52,508 nucleotides of DNA, from positions 1-52,508 of the forward strand of contig JAPLIC010000058.1 of the NCBI GenBank assembly GCA_026389315.1, in the 5' to 3' direction. Source of the DNA: Cyanobacteriota bacterium. Its GTDB lineage: Bacteria > Cyanobacteriota > Cyanobacteriia > PCC-6307 > Cyanobiaceae. This document shows positions 1 to 8,616 of this stretch, in pieces. Every line of letters starts with the position of its first letter. The stretch's first letter is position 1. Under the pieces are notes generated by a model. It ran no database searches. It saw only the letters and a program-made list of their open reading frames with translations, and was not told where the DNA came from. The translations under genes were made by a program, and so were the position numbers.

Positions 1-137
1 ATGGTCGCGGCCAGCAGCGTCGGGATCATCAGAACACCGAACCAACCGACATAAAGACGGTTGTTGGTGGAGGTGACCCAATCGCAGAACTGATTCCACG
101 CCGAAGCGCCGGAGCGCTGTTGGATTGTGGCGGTCAT
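1..137 (-). CDS. psbA: Photosystem II reaction-centre protein D1, N-terminal fragment (cut by window edge)
   Basis: The reverse strand from the ATG at 137 encodes 45 residues starting [20 protein letters not shown] and continuing through [20 protein letters not shown], the near-invariant N-terminus and start of the first transmembrane helix of D1. D1 is the thylakoid photosystem II core subunit that carries the water-oxidising Mn cluster ligands and QB site (these lie outside the window). The remaining 7/8 of the gene lies left of base 1. No strong Shine-Dalgarno sequence precedes the ATG. It is transcribed away from the rest of the window, with a putative promoter at 231-260. Which psbA copy this is cannot be told from the fragment. 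Confidence 0.97.
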   Translation of the reverse strand, partial: MTATIQQRSGASAWNQFCDWVTSTNNRLYVGWFGVLMIPTLLAAT

Positions 138-230
138 GAGGTCGAAGGGGGTGTCGTTGGCACCGGCCCCGGGGGGCAAAAGCGATGCCGGACGGATGGA
201 AGGACGGGGAAAAACACCCCGTCATGAGCA

Positions 231-260
231 ACTGTAACGGATCATTGCGGCATTTGTGAA
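231..260 (-). promoter_or_regulatory. Putative sigma-70-type promoter of psbA
   Basis: Read on the reverse strand, TTCACA (260-255; 5 of 6 match to TTGACA) is followed after an 18-base spacer by TACAGT (236-231; 4 of 6 match to TATAAT). Transcription would start near 224, leaving an untranslated leader of roughly 85-90 bases before the psbA ATG. Assigned by eye from consensus; no start site is known. Confidence 0.4.
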
Positions 261-392
261 GGAGGGCCTCTTGAGCTCCGTTCATCCGCAGCGGAGCGGG
301 CGGTTTGGGTCCGTGGCCGCCTTGCGGTCGGCCTTCCCTGCTGGTCGCACCTTCCCAAGGGAGCTAGGAGGAGATCAGTCGCTGCCTGCTGG

Positions 393-737
393 ATGTCTTC
401 GTGCGAATCGCCCCCGTCTTGGAACTCGGGCCGTTCGGCCCGGGCCTCCCTGCTGGCCCTGGCGTTGCTGCTCGCTGGCTGCCAAACCAAACCGGCGGCC
501 CAAGCCGAGCGCCTGGACCGCCTGGAGTTGCGCCTGCAGCAGCTGGAGCAGCGGCTGAACCAGGAGCGTCAGCGTCAGGACGGCGCGGATCGCTCCGGCA
601 AACCTCCCGCCGGGGTTATTAAATCCCTCACCCTGCGCAGCGGCAGCGGTGACGACAGACTGCGCATTTATTGGGCCAACGGCAGCACCACCGATCTGCC
701 CTGCACGAAAGAACAGGCCACCCTTGTTTGCGGTTGA
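393..737 (+). CDS. Small predicted lipoprotein with a coiled coil
   Basis: This 114-residue protein has a basic/Ser-rich N-terminus, a hydrophobic stretch (about residues 18-28) and a lipobox ending LLAG-C30, so it is predicted to be lipidated and held in a membrane. Residues 36-60 form a Leu/Arg/Gln heptad coiled coil. The C-terminal half is a small polar domain ending in two Cys (104, 113), which could form a disulfide. No enzymatic motif is visible and I do not recognise a named family. The start is uncertain: a good purine-rich ribosome site (AGGAGG near 366-371) lies about 20 bases upstream of the ATG, further than ideal. It is divergent from psbA and precedes a gene on the opposite strand, so it appears monocistronic. 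Confidence 0.7.
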   Translation: MSSCESPPSWNSGRSARASLLALALLLAGCQTKPAAQAERLDRLELRLQQLEQRLNQERQRQDGADRSGKPPAGVIKSLTLRSGSGDDRLRIYWANGSTTDLPCTKEQATLVCG

Positions 738-771
738 AGCAGGGCCCGCCTGAGCCCGATTGCCTGCCGCA

Positions 772-1743
772 TCAGGGCAGGTCCCGTTTGAGCCTTTTGG
801 CCAGCGCCGTCAGGCTTGCGGCCCAACCGGCGGTCACCGGCAGAACTTCCCGACGGGTCAGGCTTAGGGCAATGCCCTTCTCGCCGTAGGCCGCTTCGTT
901 GATGAACACCGGCCAGAAATGCTCGCTTGCTTCGCCTTGCTCTGGGATCAGGGCCGTCACCCTTCCATCCATCGCCAGAAACAGCGGACCACCCGCCCCT
1001 AGGGGACGCCAGTCCCGATCCTGAAGGCGGGGATGCACCAGAGCCGCCGGGGAGCCATCATCATGGCGGGGCAGGTCGATGCTGCGCAGGTGGCGATGGA
1101 CAACCAGCTCGCTGCCCAGGGGGATTGCACCTGCGCGGGCCTGGGAAAGGGCCTCCAGGGCGGTTTCCACGGCGATCTGGCTTTGCTGGCAAATCGTCCC
1201 GCACACCAAACCCTGGGCCACGGGGCCCACCTCAATCACCAGGGAACAGGGCCAACAGGCCGCCAGATAACCGCTCTGTTGAAGATCGCTTTCGTGGAGA
1301 TAGATGGGTAAGCCAAGGCGCCGTTGCAGCACGGCCGCCAGCGCCAAGGTGGCCGGCTGGCGGTTGTAGAGCACCAGGCTGTTGCCCATGGCGGCCGTGG
1401 TGCTGTGCAGATCAATGGCCACCAGGCAGGGGTCATGGCCCTCGGGACCATGGCGGGCCAGCAGCTCGCGGGCCCGCCGCAGCTCGTAGTCCTGGGCGTT
1501 GGGATCGCTGAGCAGTTCGGGGCTGAAGCTGCGATTCAGGTCCCGCTCCAAGTAACGACGATTGTCTTGGGCGGCGGCCGGATTCCCCACCACCAGTTCA
1601 AGGGCCAAGCCATGGCGGTTCAGCTGGCCGGGGTGCTGACGCCATTGGTCGAGGAGCCACAGGCCATTGCGTTCATTGCCATGGGTTCCGCCGACCACCA
1701 GGACGCGCCCATGGCGATGCTCTCCGCCGTTGCCAAAGTCCAT
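772..1743 (-). CDS. Aspartoacylase-like zinc carboxypeptidase (AspA/AstE family)
   Basis: A protein of about 323 residues in the succinylglutamate desuccinylase/aspartoacylase family, zinc enzymes that deacylate N-acyl amino acids. The N-terminal GGTHGNERNG supplies the first two zinc ligands (H21 and E24 from the chosen Met), NRRYLERDLNR is the substrate-binding Arg/Asn segment, IDLHSTT supplies the third zinc ligand, and VIEVGPV carries the likely catalytic Glu. Cyanobacterial genomes commonly carry one such gene, usually annotated aspartoacylase; the true substrate is not established. The reading frame is open 28 codons further upstream, but family alignment places the start at the ATG 1741-1743. 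It is divergent from the GST gene beginning at 1848. Confidence 0.88.
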   Translation of the reverse strand: MDFGNGGEHRHGRVLVVGGTHGNERNGLWLLDQWRQHPGQLNRHGLALELVVGNPAAAQDNRRYLERDLNRSFSPELLSDPNAQDYELRRARELLARHGPEGHDPCLVAIDLHSTTAAMGNSLVLYNRQPATLALAAVLQRRLGLPIYLHESDLQQSGYLAACWPCSLVIEVGPVAQGLVCGTICQQSQIAVETALEALSQARAGAIPLGSELVVHRHLRSIDLPRHDDGSPAALVHPRLQDRDWRPLGAGGPLFLAMDGRVTALIPEQGEASEHFWPVFINEAAYGEKGIALSLTRREVLPVTAGWAASLTALAKRLKRDLP

Positions 1744-1847
1744 CGGAGGCCCCCTGTCGGCCTTGCAGTCTGGCGGAACCCTCGTGACGTCTTGGCGGCC
1801 TTGCGGCCGGCGCTGGCCCAGAGTCAACTCTGTCTTGAGCGCTGGCC

Positions 1848-2849
1848 ATGGCCCCCCCGGCTGCCCTCGTCCGCGGTGTACGCCACTTTTGGCATTGCCA
1901 ATGGCGTCAATTGATGGCGGGCCTGGGCCCAGCCGATGCCCAAGGGCGCTATCTGCGCCCCGCTCCCGTCTTCGCCACCCTGCCTCCCCTTTCGGCAGAC
2001 GCCGGCCGGCGGGGCGGCCATGTGCTGATCGTCGGCCGCAGCTGTCCCTGGGCCCATCGCGCCTGGATCACCTGGACCCTGCGGGGCCTGCAGCCATGGG
2101 TCGATCTGCAGTTGGTGGAACCGGACCCCCAGGCCGGCCGTTGGCGTTTCCCCCAACCCTTTGAGGGCTGCGCCACCTTGCTCGATCTCTACCGGCGCAG
2201 TGGCGCCCCTGCCGGCACCAGGGCCACGGTGCCGGCGTTGTATGGCCGTTCAGGCCAGACCATCGTGCTGAGTGAAAGCGCCAGGCTGATCGAATTGTTG
2301 AACAGCTGGCCCCAGGCCAGTGGTCCCGACCTGGCTCCCGAAACCCACCGCCATGCCATCGAAGCCTGGCGCCAAAGGCTGCAGGGGGAGGTCAACGACG
2401 GTGTTTATCGCTGTGGTTTTGCCCGCACCCAGGCCGCCTACGACGAGGCCGAGGCGGCCCTGTTTCAGTGTTTGGAGGATGCCAATCGCTCCTTGGCCGC
2501 TGCCGAGGCGAACCCATCGCCTGGGCCAGAGGGCGGGGATGGCCCCTGGCTGGCCGGCACTCCCCAGCCCTCCCTGGCGGATGTGGTGCTTTTCCCCACC
2601 CTGATTCGTCTGGAAATGGTCTATTCCCCCCTGTTCGGCTGCAGTCGCGGGCCCCTCTGGCAGTTGCCGGCCCTCTGGCGCTGGCGCTCCAGGTTCTACG
2701 GGTTGCCGGGGGTGGCGGCCACCTGTGCGAGCGACCATTGGCGCCGCGACTATTTCGGATCCCTTTTTCCCCTCCATCCCTCGGGCATCGTTCCGGCGGG
2801 CCCTGACCTGAGCACACTGGTGCAAGCCCAACCGCCGGCCCTTCCATGA
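1848..2849 (+). CDS. Glutathione S-transferase, Xi-class (glutathionyl-hydroquinone reductase-like)
   Basis: This 333-residue protein carries the SCPWAH motif (C66) in a thioredoxin-fold N-terminal domain and an all-helical C-terminal GST domain with the conserved segment NDGVYRCGFARTQAAYDEA. This layout defines the ECM4/YqjG (Xi) class, which uses glutathione to reduce glutathionyl-hydroquinones through the active-site Cys. In a phototroph the natural substrates may be quinone adducts. The gene overlaps the next by four bases (ATGA at 2846-2849), suggesting translational coupling with the DUF2301 membrane protein and the ABC-F ATPase that follow. An internal Met (codon 23) is an alternative start, but picocyanobacterial relatives also begin with a WQWLQLM-like N-terminal segment, supporting 1848. 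Confidence 0.88.
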   Translation: MAPPAALVRGVRHFWHCQWRQLMAGLGPADAQGRYLRPAPVFATLPPLSADAGRRGGHVLIVGRSCPWAHRAWITWTLRGLQPWVDLQLVEPDPQAGRWRFPQPFEGCATLLDLYRRSGAPAGTRATVPALYGRSGQTIVLSESARLIELLNSWPQASGPDLAPETHRHAIEAWRQRLQGEVNDGVYRCGFARTQAAYDEAEAALFQCLEDANRSLAAAEANPSPGPEGGDGPWLAGTPQPSLADVVLFPTLIRLEMVYSPLFGCSRGPLWQLPALWRWRSRFYGLPGVAATCASDHWRRDYFGSLFPLHPSGIVPAGPDLSTLVQAQPPALP

Positions 2850-3520
2850 CCAGCAGCCCCCCCACCGCCGCGTCGCCAGCGGTTCACCAAGGGATTTTTG
2901 GAGAGTTCACCATCACCCAGCAGGATCAGCGGGAGGTGCTCACCTATCGCCTCGCCCTCAGCGCCGTTGCCCTGGGCGAGCTTGCCCTGTTGGTGCAGTG
3001 GTATCGCTGGGGGCCGGCCCTGGCCTGGCCCTGGCTGTTGCTGATGGCGGCGGGCTTGGGCCTGGCCTTGCTGCGGATTCACATCTATCTGCGTCCCCTG
3101 CATCTGGCCCTGAAGGCTTTCTGGTTGCTGGGTTGCCTGGGCGGCCTGCTGTTGGCGGTCAGGGTCGGACCAAACCAGATGCTGCCGGTGCTGGCCCAAC
3201 AGCCCCTATGGATCCTGGCGGTGGGCCCCTTCTTTGCCGCCCTGGCCGGGGTGGGCTTCAAGGAGTTCTTCTGTTTCCAGCGGCCAGAGGCCATTGGTGT
3301 CACCCTGCTGTTGCCCCTGGCCCTGTTGGGCCGCCTGGCTGGCGTCCTGGGCCCCGAGCTGACCATGGCTCTTTTGGCCCTGCAGGCCGGACTGCTGTTG
3401 CTGCTTTGCCTGCGCAAGTTCCCGATGCCCGCCGCCGCCGATGTCGGTGATAAGAGCGTCTTCGCCCACCTGGAGCGCCAACGTCGCGGCGAACCCCAAC
3501 CTGCCGTGCCCATTTCGTGA
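2846..3520 (+). CDS. DUF2301 integral membrane protein
   Basis: A 224-residue protein with a polar N-terminus of about 35 residues followed by roughly six hydrophobic helices (for example VALGELALLVQWY, LLLMAAGLGLALL, FWLLGCLGGLLLAV, TLLLPLALLGRL and MALLALQAGLLLLL). The conserved middle region GVGFKEFFCFQRPEA and the overall layout match the cyanobacterial/plastid DUF2301 family, whose function is unknown. It starts inside the stop of the GST gene and its own stop overlaps the GTG start of the ABC-F gene, so the three are probably co-translated. The C-terminus is a short basic cytoplasmic tail. No catalytic or ligand-binding motif can be seen. Confidence 0.82.
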   Translation: MTSSPPTAASPAVHQGIFGEFTITQQDQREVLTYRLALSAVALGELALLVQWYRWGPALAWPWLLLMAAGLGLALLRIHIYLRPLHLALKAFWLLGCLGGLLLAVRVGPNQMLPVLAQQPLWILAVGPFFAALAGVGFKEFFCFQRPEAIGVTLLLPLALLGRLAGVLGPELTMALLALQAGLLLLLCLRKFPMPAAADVGDKSVFAHLERQRRGEPQPAVPIS

Positions 3521-5457
3521 GCCTGATCTCTCTGGAGGGTGCAGGCAAGGATTTTGGCCTGCGCGTCCTCTTCGCCGACCTCAATCTGCATGTGGGTGAG
3601 CGCGAGCGCCTGGGGCTGATTGGACCCAATGGCGCTGGTAAAAGCACCCTGCTGCGGGTCCTGGCCGGGGTCGAACCCCTGGACCGGGGCAAGCGCCGCT
3701 GCTCACCCCGGCTCAAGGTGGTGCGTCTGGATCAGGACCCGGTCCTTGACCCCGAGCGCACGGTGATCGAACAAGTGCGTTCCGGGTGCGCCGAGATGCT
3801 GGCCCTGCTGGAGGAACACCAGCAACTCAGCCAGGCCCTGGCGGACGACCCGGCCAATGGGGTCCTGCAATCCCGCCTTGGTCGCCTGCACGAAGGTCTT
3901 GAAGCTGGCCAGGCCTGGACCCTGGAACGGCGTTGCCAGGAGGTTCTGGCCCGGGTCGGCCTGCAGGATCCCCACCAACAGGTGGGAGATCTTTCCGGTG
4001 GCAATCGCCGCCGCGTCGCCCTGGCCGCTGCCCTGGTGGCCGAGCCCGATGTGCTGCTGCTGGATGAGCCCACCAACCATCTCGATGCCGATGGGGTCGA
4101 GTGGTTGCAAGGCTGGTTGGATCGTTTTCGCGGCGCCTTGGTGCTCGTCACCCACGATCGCTATCTCCTCGATCGGGTCACCCGTCGGATTGTGGCGGTG
4201 GAGGGGGGGGAGGCCCGCGGCTATGAGGGCAATTACGCCACCTATCTGGCCCGTCGCGCCGAAGAGGAGGAGGCCCAGATCGCGGGGGCAGCCCGTTTCA
4301 GGGGCAGCCTTCGCCGCGAGCTGGCCTGGCTGCGCCAGGGACCCAAGGCGCGCAGCACCAAGCAGAAGGCCCGACTGCAGCGCATTGAAGCGATGCGGGA
4401 GCAACCGGTGCGTCAGGCCAAGGCGGCACTGCAGATGGGTTCCACGGCCCGCCGGCTCGGCAAACGGGCCATCGAAGCGGAAAACCTGGCGATCCAGGTT
4501 GGTGATCGCCTTTTGCTGGAGGAATTCAGCCATGACTTCGGTCCCGAGGACCGGATCGGCATCATCGGACCCAATGGGGTCGGCAAATCGAGTTTGTTGG
4601 ATGCCATCGCCGGCCGTCTTGCCCCCAGTCACGGCCGGCTGGAACTCGGTTCCACCGTGCGGTTGGCCTATTTCGATCAACACAGTGCCGCCCTGCAGGC
4701 CGGCGACGCAGGTCGAGGGGCCGAGCGCAAGGTGATTGATGTGGTTCAGGAGGAGGCGGGCCGGGTCGAAGTCGATGGAGTGGAACTCAGTGCTTCCCAG
4801 TTGCTGGAACGCTTTCTGTTCCCTCCCGCCCAGCAGCACCAGCCTGTGGCACGACTCTCCGGCGGCGAGCGGCGCCGACTGCATCTGTGTCGACTGCTGA
4901 TCAGTGCCCCCAATGTGTTGTTGCTGGATGAGCCGACCAACGATCTGGATGTGGCCACCTTGACGGTGCTGGAGGACTTTCTTGAGGATTTTCAAGGTTG
5001 CGTGGTGGTCGTCTCCCACGACCGCTGGTTCCTGGATCGCACCGTGGATCGGCTGTTCAGTTTCGAAGCGGGTCGACTGCGGCGTTTTGAGGGCAACTAC
5101 AGCGCCTATCTGGAGCACCAGCTAGCCAATGCGGCAGCATCCCAGGCCCTGTCCCCCTCTCCCCCTCTGGCCGGTTCGGAGACCGGGACCGATCCGATCC
5201 CAACAGCGGCCGAGGGACGGCCTGCCCCGCTGATGCCCCGTCGCCGCAGCTTTCGCGAAACGCGGGAACTGGGGGCCATCGAGCGGGATCTGCCGGCCTG
5301 GGAAGAGCGGCGTCAGCGGCTGGAGGACCAGATGGCCCTTCCCCCTGATGGCGATTACGGCGCACTTGAGGCCCTCAGCCATGAATTGGCCGAATTGCTG
5401 GAACGCATTGCCAGCGCTGAAGAACGCTGGCTGGAGCTGAGTGACCTGGCCGGCTGA
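3517..5457 (+). CDS. ABC-F family ATPase, Uup-like
   Basis: This 646-residue protein has two ABC ATPase domains in tandem and no transmembrane segment, which is the ABC-F layout. Domain 1 has GPNGAGKST (36-44), LSGGN and DEPTNHLD; domain 2 has GPNGVGKSS, LSGGERRR and DEPTNDLD. They are joined by an Arg/Lys-rich linker (RRELAWLRQGPKARSTKQKA), the P-site tRNA interaction motif of the family. A C-terminal charged coiled coil (about 575-640) after a Pro/Ser-rich spacer resembles the Uup C-terminal domain, which binds nucleic acid. ABC-F proteins act on ribosomes rather than in transport. Translation starts at a GTG overlapping the DUF2301 stop by four bases. I infer a housekeeping translation or ribosome-assembly role; resistance specificity is not indicated. 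Confidence 0.93.
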   Translation: MSLISLEGAGKDFGLRVLFADLNLHVGERERLGLIGPNGAGKSTLLRVLAGVEPLDRGKRRCSPRLKVVRLDQDPVLDPERTVIEQVRSGCAEMLALLEEHQQLSQALADDPANGVLQSRLGRLHEGLEAGQAWTLERRCQEVLARVGLQDPHQQVGDLSGGNRRRVALAAALVAEPDVLLLDEPTNHLDADGVEWLQGWLDRFRGALVLVTHDRYLLDRVTRRIVAVEGGEARGYEGNYATYLARRAEEEEAQIAGAARFRGSLRRELAWLRQGPKARSTKQKARLQRIEAMREQPVRQAKAALQMGSTARRLGKRAIEAENLAIQVGDRLLLEEFSHDFGPEDRIGIIGPNGVGKSSLLDAIAGRLAPSHGRLELGSTVRLAYFDQHSAALQAGDAGRGAERKVIDVVQEEAGRVEVDGVELSASQLLERFLFPPAQQHQPVARLSGGERRRLHLCRLLISAPNVLLLDEPTNDLDVATLTVLEDFLEDFQGCVVVVSHDRWFLDRTVDRLFSFEAGRLRRFEGNYSAYLEHQLANAAASQALSPSPPLAGSETGTDPIPTAAEGRPAPLMPRRRSFRETRELGAIERDLPAWEERRQRLEDQMALPPDGDYGALEALSHELAELLERIASAEERWLELSDLAG

Positions 5458-5539
5458 ACAGGCGTTCCGGTGTCCCGTGGTGCCGGTTTTTGATCAGCGC
5501 CAACGCACAAGAGCCGGCAGAAGTCCGCCGCAGTCGCAC

Positions 5540-5585
5540 CCCACCCGTATGGTGGGCGAGCCGAATTCCGGCCCCTCCGGGCCGG
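5540..5585 (+). promoter_or_regulatory. Two tandem hairpins directly before the CP12-like start codon
   Basis: Hairpin 1 is CCCACC (5540-5545), a 5-base loop, then GGTGGG (5551-5556). Hairpin 2 is CCGGCCC (5568-5574), loop CTCC, then GGGCCGG (5579-5585). The second ends 4 bases before the GTG and 7 before the ATG of the next gene, where a ribosome site would be, and no Shine-Dalgarno sequence is present. Neither hairpin is followed by a T-run, so they are poor intrinsic terminators. They may control translation, or cap the 3' end of the upstream ABC-F transcript. Confidence 0.5.
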
Positions 5586-5592
5586 CGACGTG

Positions 5593-5811
5593 ATGAAAAG
5601 CATCGACGACCACATCCAGAAGGATCAGGTGGAGATCGAGGCCGCCAAGGCCGAAGGCAACTTGGGCAAGGTCCGCCACCTGGAAGAAGAACTCAAGGGG
5701 CTGAAGGAGTACAAGGAACATCATCCCGAAGACAGCCACGACCCAAGCCCCCTCGAGGTTTACTGCGATCTCAACCCCGAAGCCCCCGAATGTCGGGTCT
5801 ACGACGATTGA
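5593..5811 (+). CDS. CP12-like protein with only the C-terminal Cys pair
   Basis: About 72 residues. The N-terminal two thirds are a charged helix ([18 protein letters not shown] and onward). The C-terminus [16 protein letters not shown] is the hallmark GAPDH-binding tail of CP12, with the redox Cys pair spaced C-x8-C and the terminal YDD. Full CP12 has a second, N-terminal Cys pair and an AWDAVEE motif that binds phosphoribulokinase; neither is present here. It could therefore bind GAPDH, and its role as a linker between the two Calvin-cycle enzymes is doubtful. A GTG at 5590 immediately precedes the ATG and is an alternative start. Its last 13 bases overlap the 3' end of obg on the other strand. 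Confidence 0.75.
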   Translation: MKSIDDHIQKDQVEIEAAKAEGNLGKVRHLEEELKGLKEYKEHHPEDSHDPSPLEVYCDLNPEAPECRVYDD

Positions 5812-6887
5812 TTGACGGCTAGCGAAGCAAGGGACGAGATCTCAGTTGACAAACTCTGATTAGCAGAATTCTCAACGATTTGTTGGGCCTCGTCCACTTG
5901 CTTCAGTTGTTTCCAGACCTCCACTAACAATGTATCCAGTCCCTTGGAGGTCGCGGCTGAAATCAGCAAGGGCCGATCACCACCGCAGTTCAGGCTTACG
6001 GTTTCGACCAGGGCCTCCAGATCTTGGGGGGGTACAAGATCAATTTTGTTGAGCACCACCAGGCGCGGACGACCCTCCAGTCCATGGCCATAGGCCTTCA
6101 GCTCTGCTTCCACCACCTTCAGATCGGCCACAACATCCTCGCTGCCGGCATCAAGGAGGTGGATCAAGATCCGGGTTCTTTCGATATGGCGCAAAAAAGC
6201 GTGCCCCAGGCCAGCCCCCCGCGACGCGCCCGCAATCAACCCCGGAATATCGGCAAACACGGTGCCATCGCCACTGGGGCGCCGCACCACCCCAAGATTG
6301 GGCACCAAGGTGGTGAAGGGATAATCGGCGATCTTGGGCCTCGCGGCTGAGAGCACGGCAATCAATGTGCTCTTGCCGGCATTCGGTAAGCCGATGATGC
6401 CCACCTCCGCCAGGAGTTTCAATTCGAGTTGCAGCAGCCAGGATTCGCCCTCCTTGCCCTCGGTGAATTTTTCTGGGGCCCTGTTGCGGTTGCTGAGGTA
6501 GTGAGCATTGCCCAGGCCCCCCCGGCCCCCGGCCGCCACCAGCAGGGTCTGACCTGCTGTGGTCAGATCGCCCAACAAGATGGTGGTACGGGCATCCCGC
6601 ACTTCCGTGCCACAGGGAACCTTGATGACCAGGGGATGGCCGCTGGAGCCCGAACAGCGATTGGCACCCCCTTTGGCACCGTCGTCGGCGGCAAACAGGC
6701 GCCGGTAATGAAAGTCGAGCAGGGTCTGGAGGTTGGCATCGGCCTCCAGCAGCACATCACCGCCCCGGCCCCCATCACCGCCGGAGGGGCCCCCGGCCGG
6801 CACGTATTTCTCACGGCGGAAAGCCATGATGCCGTCGCCGCCGCGGCCGGCCCGCACGGCAATCCGTGCCTGATCAATGAACTGCAC
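5799..6887 (-). CDS. obg: GTPase Obg/CgtA
   Basis: This 362-residue protein starts with the glycine-rich Obg fold ([20 protein letters not shown], then [14 protein letters not shown]), followed by a G domain with [11 protein letters not shown] (G1), [10 protein letters not shown] (G3) and NKIDLV (G4). Obg is an essential cytoplasmic GTPase that binds the 50S ribosomal subunit and links ribosome maturation to growth state. After the G domain only a short tail remains, lacking the OCT domain found in some Firmicutes, as is usual in cyanobacteria. The gene is convergent with the CP12-like gene (13-base overlap) and divergent from the ABC transporter ATPase gene, with only 60 bases between the two start codons. 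Confidence 0.96.
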   Translation of the reverse strand: MQFIDQARIAVRAGRGGDGIMAFRREKYVPAGGPSGGDGGRGGDVLLEADANLQTLLDFHYRRLFAADDGAKGGANRCSGSSGHPLVIKVPCGTEVRDARTTILLGDLTTAGQTLLVAAGGRGGLGNAHYLSNRNRAPEKFTEGKEGESWLLQLELKLLAEVGIIGLPNAGKSTLIAVLSAARPKIADYPFTTLVPNLGVVRRPSGDGTVFADIPGLIAGASRGAGLGHAFLRHIERTRILIHLLDAGSEDVVADLKVVEAELKAYGHGLEGRPRLVVLNKIDLVPPQDLEALVETVSLNCGGDRPLLISAATSKGLDTLLVEVWKQLKQVDEAQQIVENSANQSLSTEISSLASLAVNQSS

Positions 6888-6947
6888 GGGAAACGATGCC
6901 GCAGGGCCCAGTCCGTAACCTTAAGATCCGCCCGTCGCAGCGCCTGA

Positions 6948-8126
6948 TTGGCCGAGGTTCGCTTCCAGGGGGTCAGCAAGATCTACCCCCCCCGCCGGGG
7001 CGCAGCGCCGGTCACCGTCCTGCGGGATCTGGATCTGGCGGTGGCCGATGGCGAGTTCCTTGTCTTGGTCGGACCTTCAGGCTGTGGCAAAAGCACATTG
7101 TTGCGGCTCTTGGCTGGCCTGGAGACCCCCAGCAGCGGAGCGATCAGCGTTGGGGGACGCTCGGTGGTGGGGCTGCGGCCCTCGCAACGGGACGTCGCCA
7201 TGGTGTTCCAGAGCTACGCCCTCTATCCCCACCTGAGGGTGCGGGACAACATCGGCTTTGGCCTGCGGCGCAGCCGGCCCCGTACCCTGCCCCAGCAACT
7301 CCAGGATTCGCTCCACCAACTGGCCCGCGGTTGGCCCAAGGGCCTGCAGGTGCCTTCCCTGCGGGAGCGCCGCATCGAGGCCCGGGTCGCCGAGGTGGCC
7401 GGCCTGCTGGAACTCGATGCCCTGCTCGATCGGCTCCCCAAAGAATTGTCGGGGGGGCAGAAGCAGCGGGTGGCCCTGGGGCGGGCAATCGCCCGCCAGC
7501 CTTCGGTGTTTCTGATGGATGAGCCCCTCAGCAACCTCGACGCCAAGTTGCGCAATGGCACCCGGGCCCAGATCGTCGCCTTGCAGCGCCGCCTTGGCAC
7601 CACCACGCTTTATGTGACGCACGACCAGGTGGAAGCGATGACGATGGGCCACCGCATCGCCGTGTTGAACCAGGGCCGCCTGCAGCAACTCGGGACGCCG
7701 ATGCAGCTCTATCGCCAACCCGCCAATCTCTTCGTGGCCCAATTCATCGGCAGTCCGCCCATGAACCTGCTGCCTGTGACCGTGGCTGGGCCCCAGCAGG
7801 TGGCACTGGCCCAGCAGCGGTTGAGCGTGGCCCCGGAGGGGGCCGCCCCCCTGGGGGCCCTGCTGGGGCAATCCCTGACCGCCGGGCTGCGGCCCGAACA
7901 CCTGCGGCTTGCTGGTACGGCCACGCCCGAAACCCTCACAGCCCGAATCTGCCATCTGGAGGCCCTGGGCAACGAGCAGGTGATCACCTGCCGTCTTGTT
8001 GCGGGGGATCACTTGGTGGTGGTTCGGGTGCCACCAGAGCAGACGGTGCATCTGGAGCAGAAGGTGAATCTGGAGGTGGACCCGGCGGGTTGGCGCCTGT
8101 TTGATGGCGATGGGGTAGCGATTTAA
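6948..8126 (+). CDS. ABC transporter ATP-binding protein, MalK/UgpC (CUT1) type
   Basis: A 392-residue ATPase with Walker A GPSGCGKST, signature LSGGQKQR, Walker B FLMDEPLSNLDA and switch His in YVTHDQ, followed by a C-terminal TOBE regulatory region (from about residue 250) typical of sugar/polyol importers. An insertion of about 35 residues between the Q-loop (VMVFQSYALYP region) and the signature is typical of cyanobacterial GgtA/UgpC-like proteins. The start is a TTG, and no in-frame ATG precedes the conserved VRFQGVSKIYPP strand. No permease or binding-protein gene lies nearby, so it may be the shared ATPase of one or more importers encoded elsewhere (for instance for compatible solutes). 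Substrate not determinable. Confidence 0.9.
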   Translation: MAEVRFQGVSKIYPPRRGAAPVTVLRDLDLAVADGEFLVLVGPSGCGKSTLLRLLAGLETPSSGAISVGGRSVVGLRPSQRDVAMVFQSYALYPHLRVRDNIGFGLRRSRPRTLPQQLQDSLHQLARGWPKGLQVPSLRERRIEARVAEVAGLLELDALLDRLPKELSGGQKQRVALGRAIARQPSVFLMDEPLSNLDAKLRNGTRAQIVALQRRLGTTTLYVTHDQVEAMTMGHRIAVLNQGRLQQLGTPMQLYRQPANLFVAQFIGSPPMNLLPVTVAGPQQVALAQQRLSVAPEGAAPLGALLGQSLTAGLRPEHLRLAGTATPETLTARICHLEALGNEQVITCRLVAGDHLVVVRVPPEQTVHLEQKVNLEVDPAGWRLFDGDGVAI

Positions 8127-8129
8127 GGG

Positions 8130-8600
8130 TTAAGGCTTTTCACGGTTGGCCTCCCCATCAGCCGGCAGCCAGCGCAGGGTCAGCATGGATGAGGGTCGCA
8201 GGGGCCGCCAGCTGTGTTCCAACCCCTCGCCCCAGAGGGCGTAATCCCCAGGGACATCGAGCACCAGAACCAGCTCCCCGGACCCTCGACGGAACCGCAG
8301 CTCAAATTCCCCTTCTCCGGCCAAAAGTGAAAGGGTGCGGCCCTGACTGGGGGGTTTGGCCTGGCCCCATGCCGGGCAGTCGTCCAGCTGGTGCTCAAAC
8401 CACTTCAGAGAGAGGTTCTGCACCAAGGCGGGAATTTCGGGGCCAGGTGCTGTGGAACGGTGACGTACAAACCGCAGCGAATCGGCAGGGATCGCCGGGT
8501 GATCGCCAATGATCCAGTTGCTGTGCGGTTGGTCGGGGGGGCGCAGATGCCAGGCATTGCCGTATTCCAGCCCCTCCAGATCCATTCCATCGCGCCGCAT
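8130..8600 (-). CDS. Conserved hypothetical protein, Trp-rich
   Basis: About 157 residues from the ATG at 8600 (a second in-frame ATG at 8585 is possible; an upstream extension would run into prlC). It is rich in Trp and Pro: it begins near LEGLEYGNAWHLRPPDQPHS, has the segment NWIIGDHPAIPADSLRF, a middle KWFEHQLDDCPAWG, and a C-terminal beta-rich stretch (FELRFRRGSGELVLVLDVPG, YALWGEGLEHSWRPL). No signal peptide or membrane helix is visible. I recall similar proteins as unnamed, picocyanobacteria-conserved genes, but I do not recognise a domain. It follows prlC on the same strand, starting 16 bases beyond the prlC stop, and converges on the ABC ATPase gene with a 3-base gap. Confidence 0.62.
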   Translation of the reverse strand: MRRDGMDLEGLEYGNAWHLRPPDQPHSNWIIGDHPAIPADSLRFVRHRSTAPGPEIPALVQNLSLKWFEHQLDDCPAWGQAKPPSQGRTLSLLAGEGEFELRFRRGSGELVLVLDVPGDYALWGEGLEHSWRPLRPSSMLTLRWLPADGEANREKP

Positions 8601-8616
8601 GGTGCCTGCTGCAGGC

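Noticed and set aside
3703..5118. A 471-codon open frame on the minus strand
   Set aside because: Entirely antisense to the ABC-F ATPase gene, with no domain and His/Gln/Gly-rich shadow composition.
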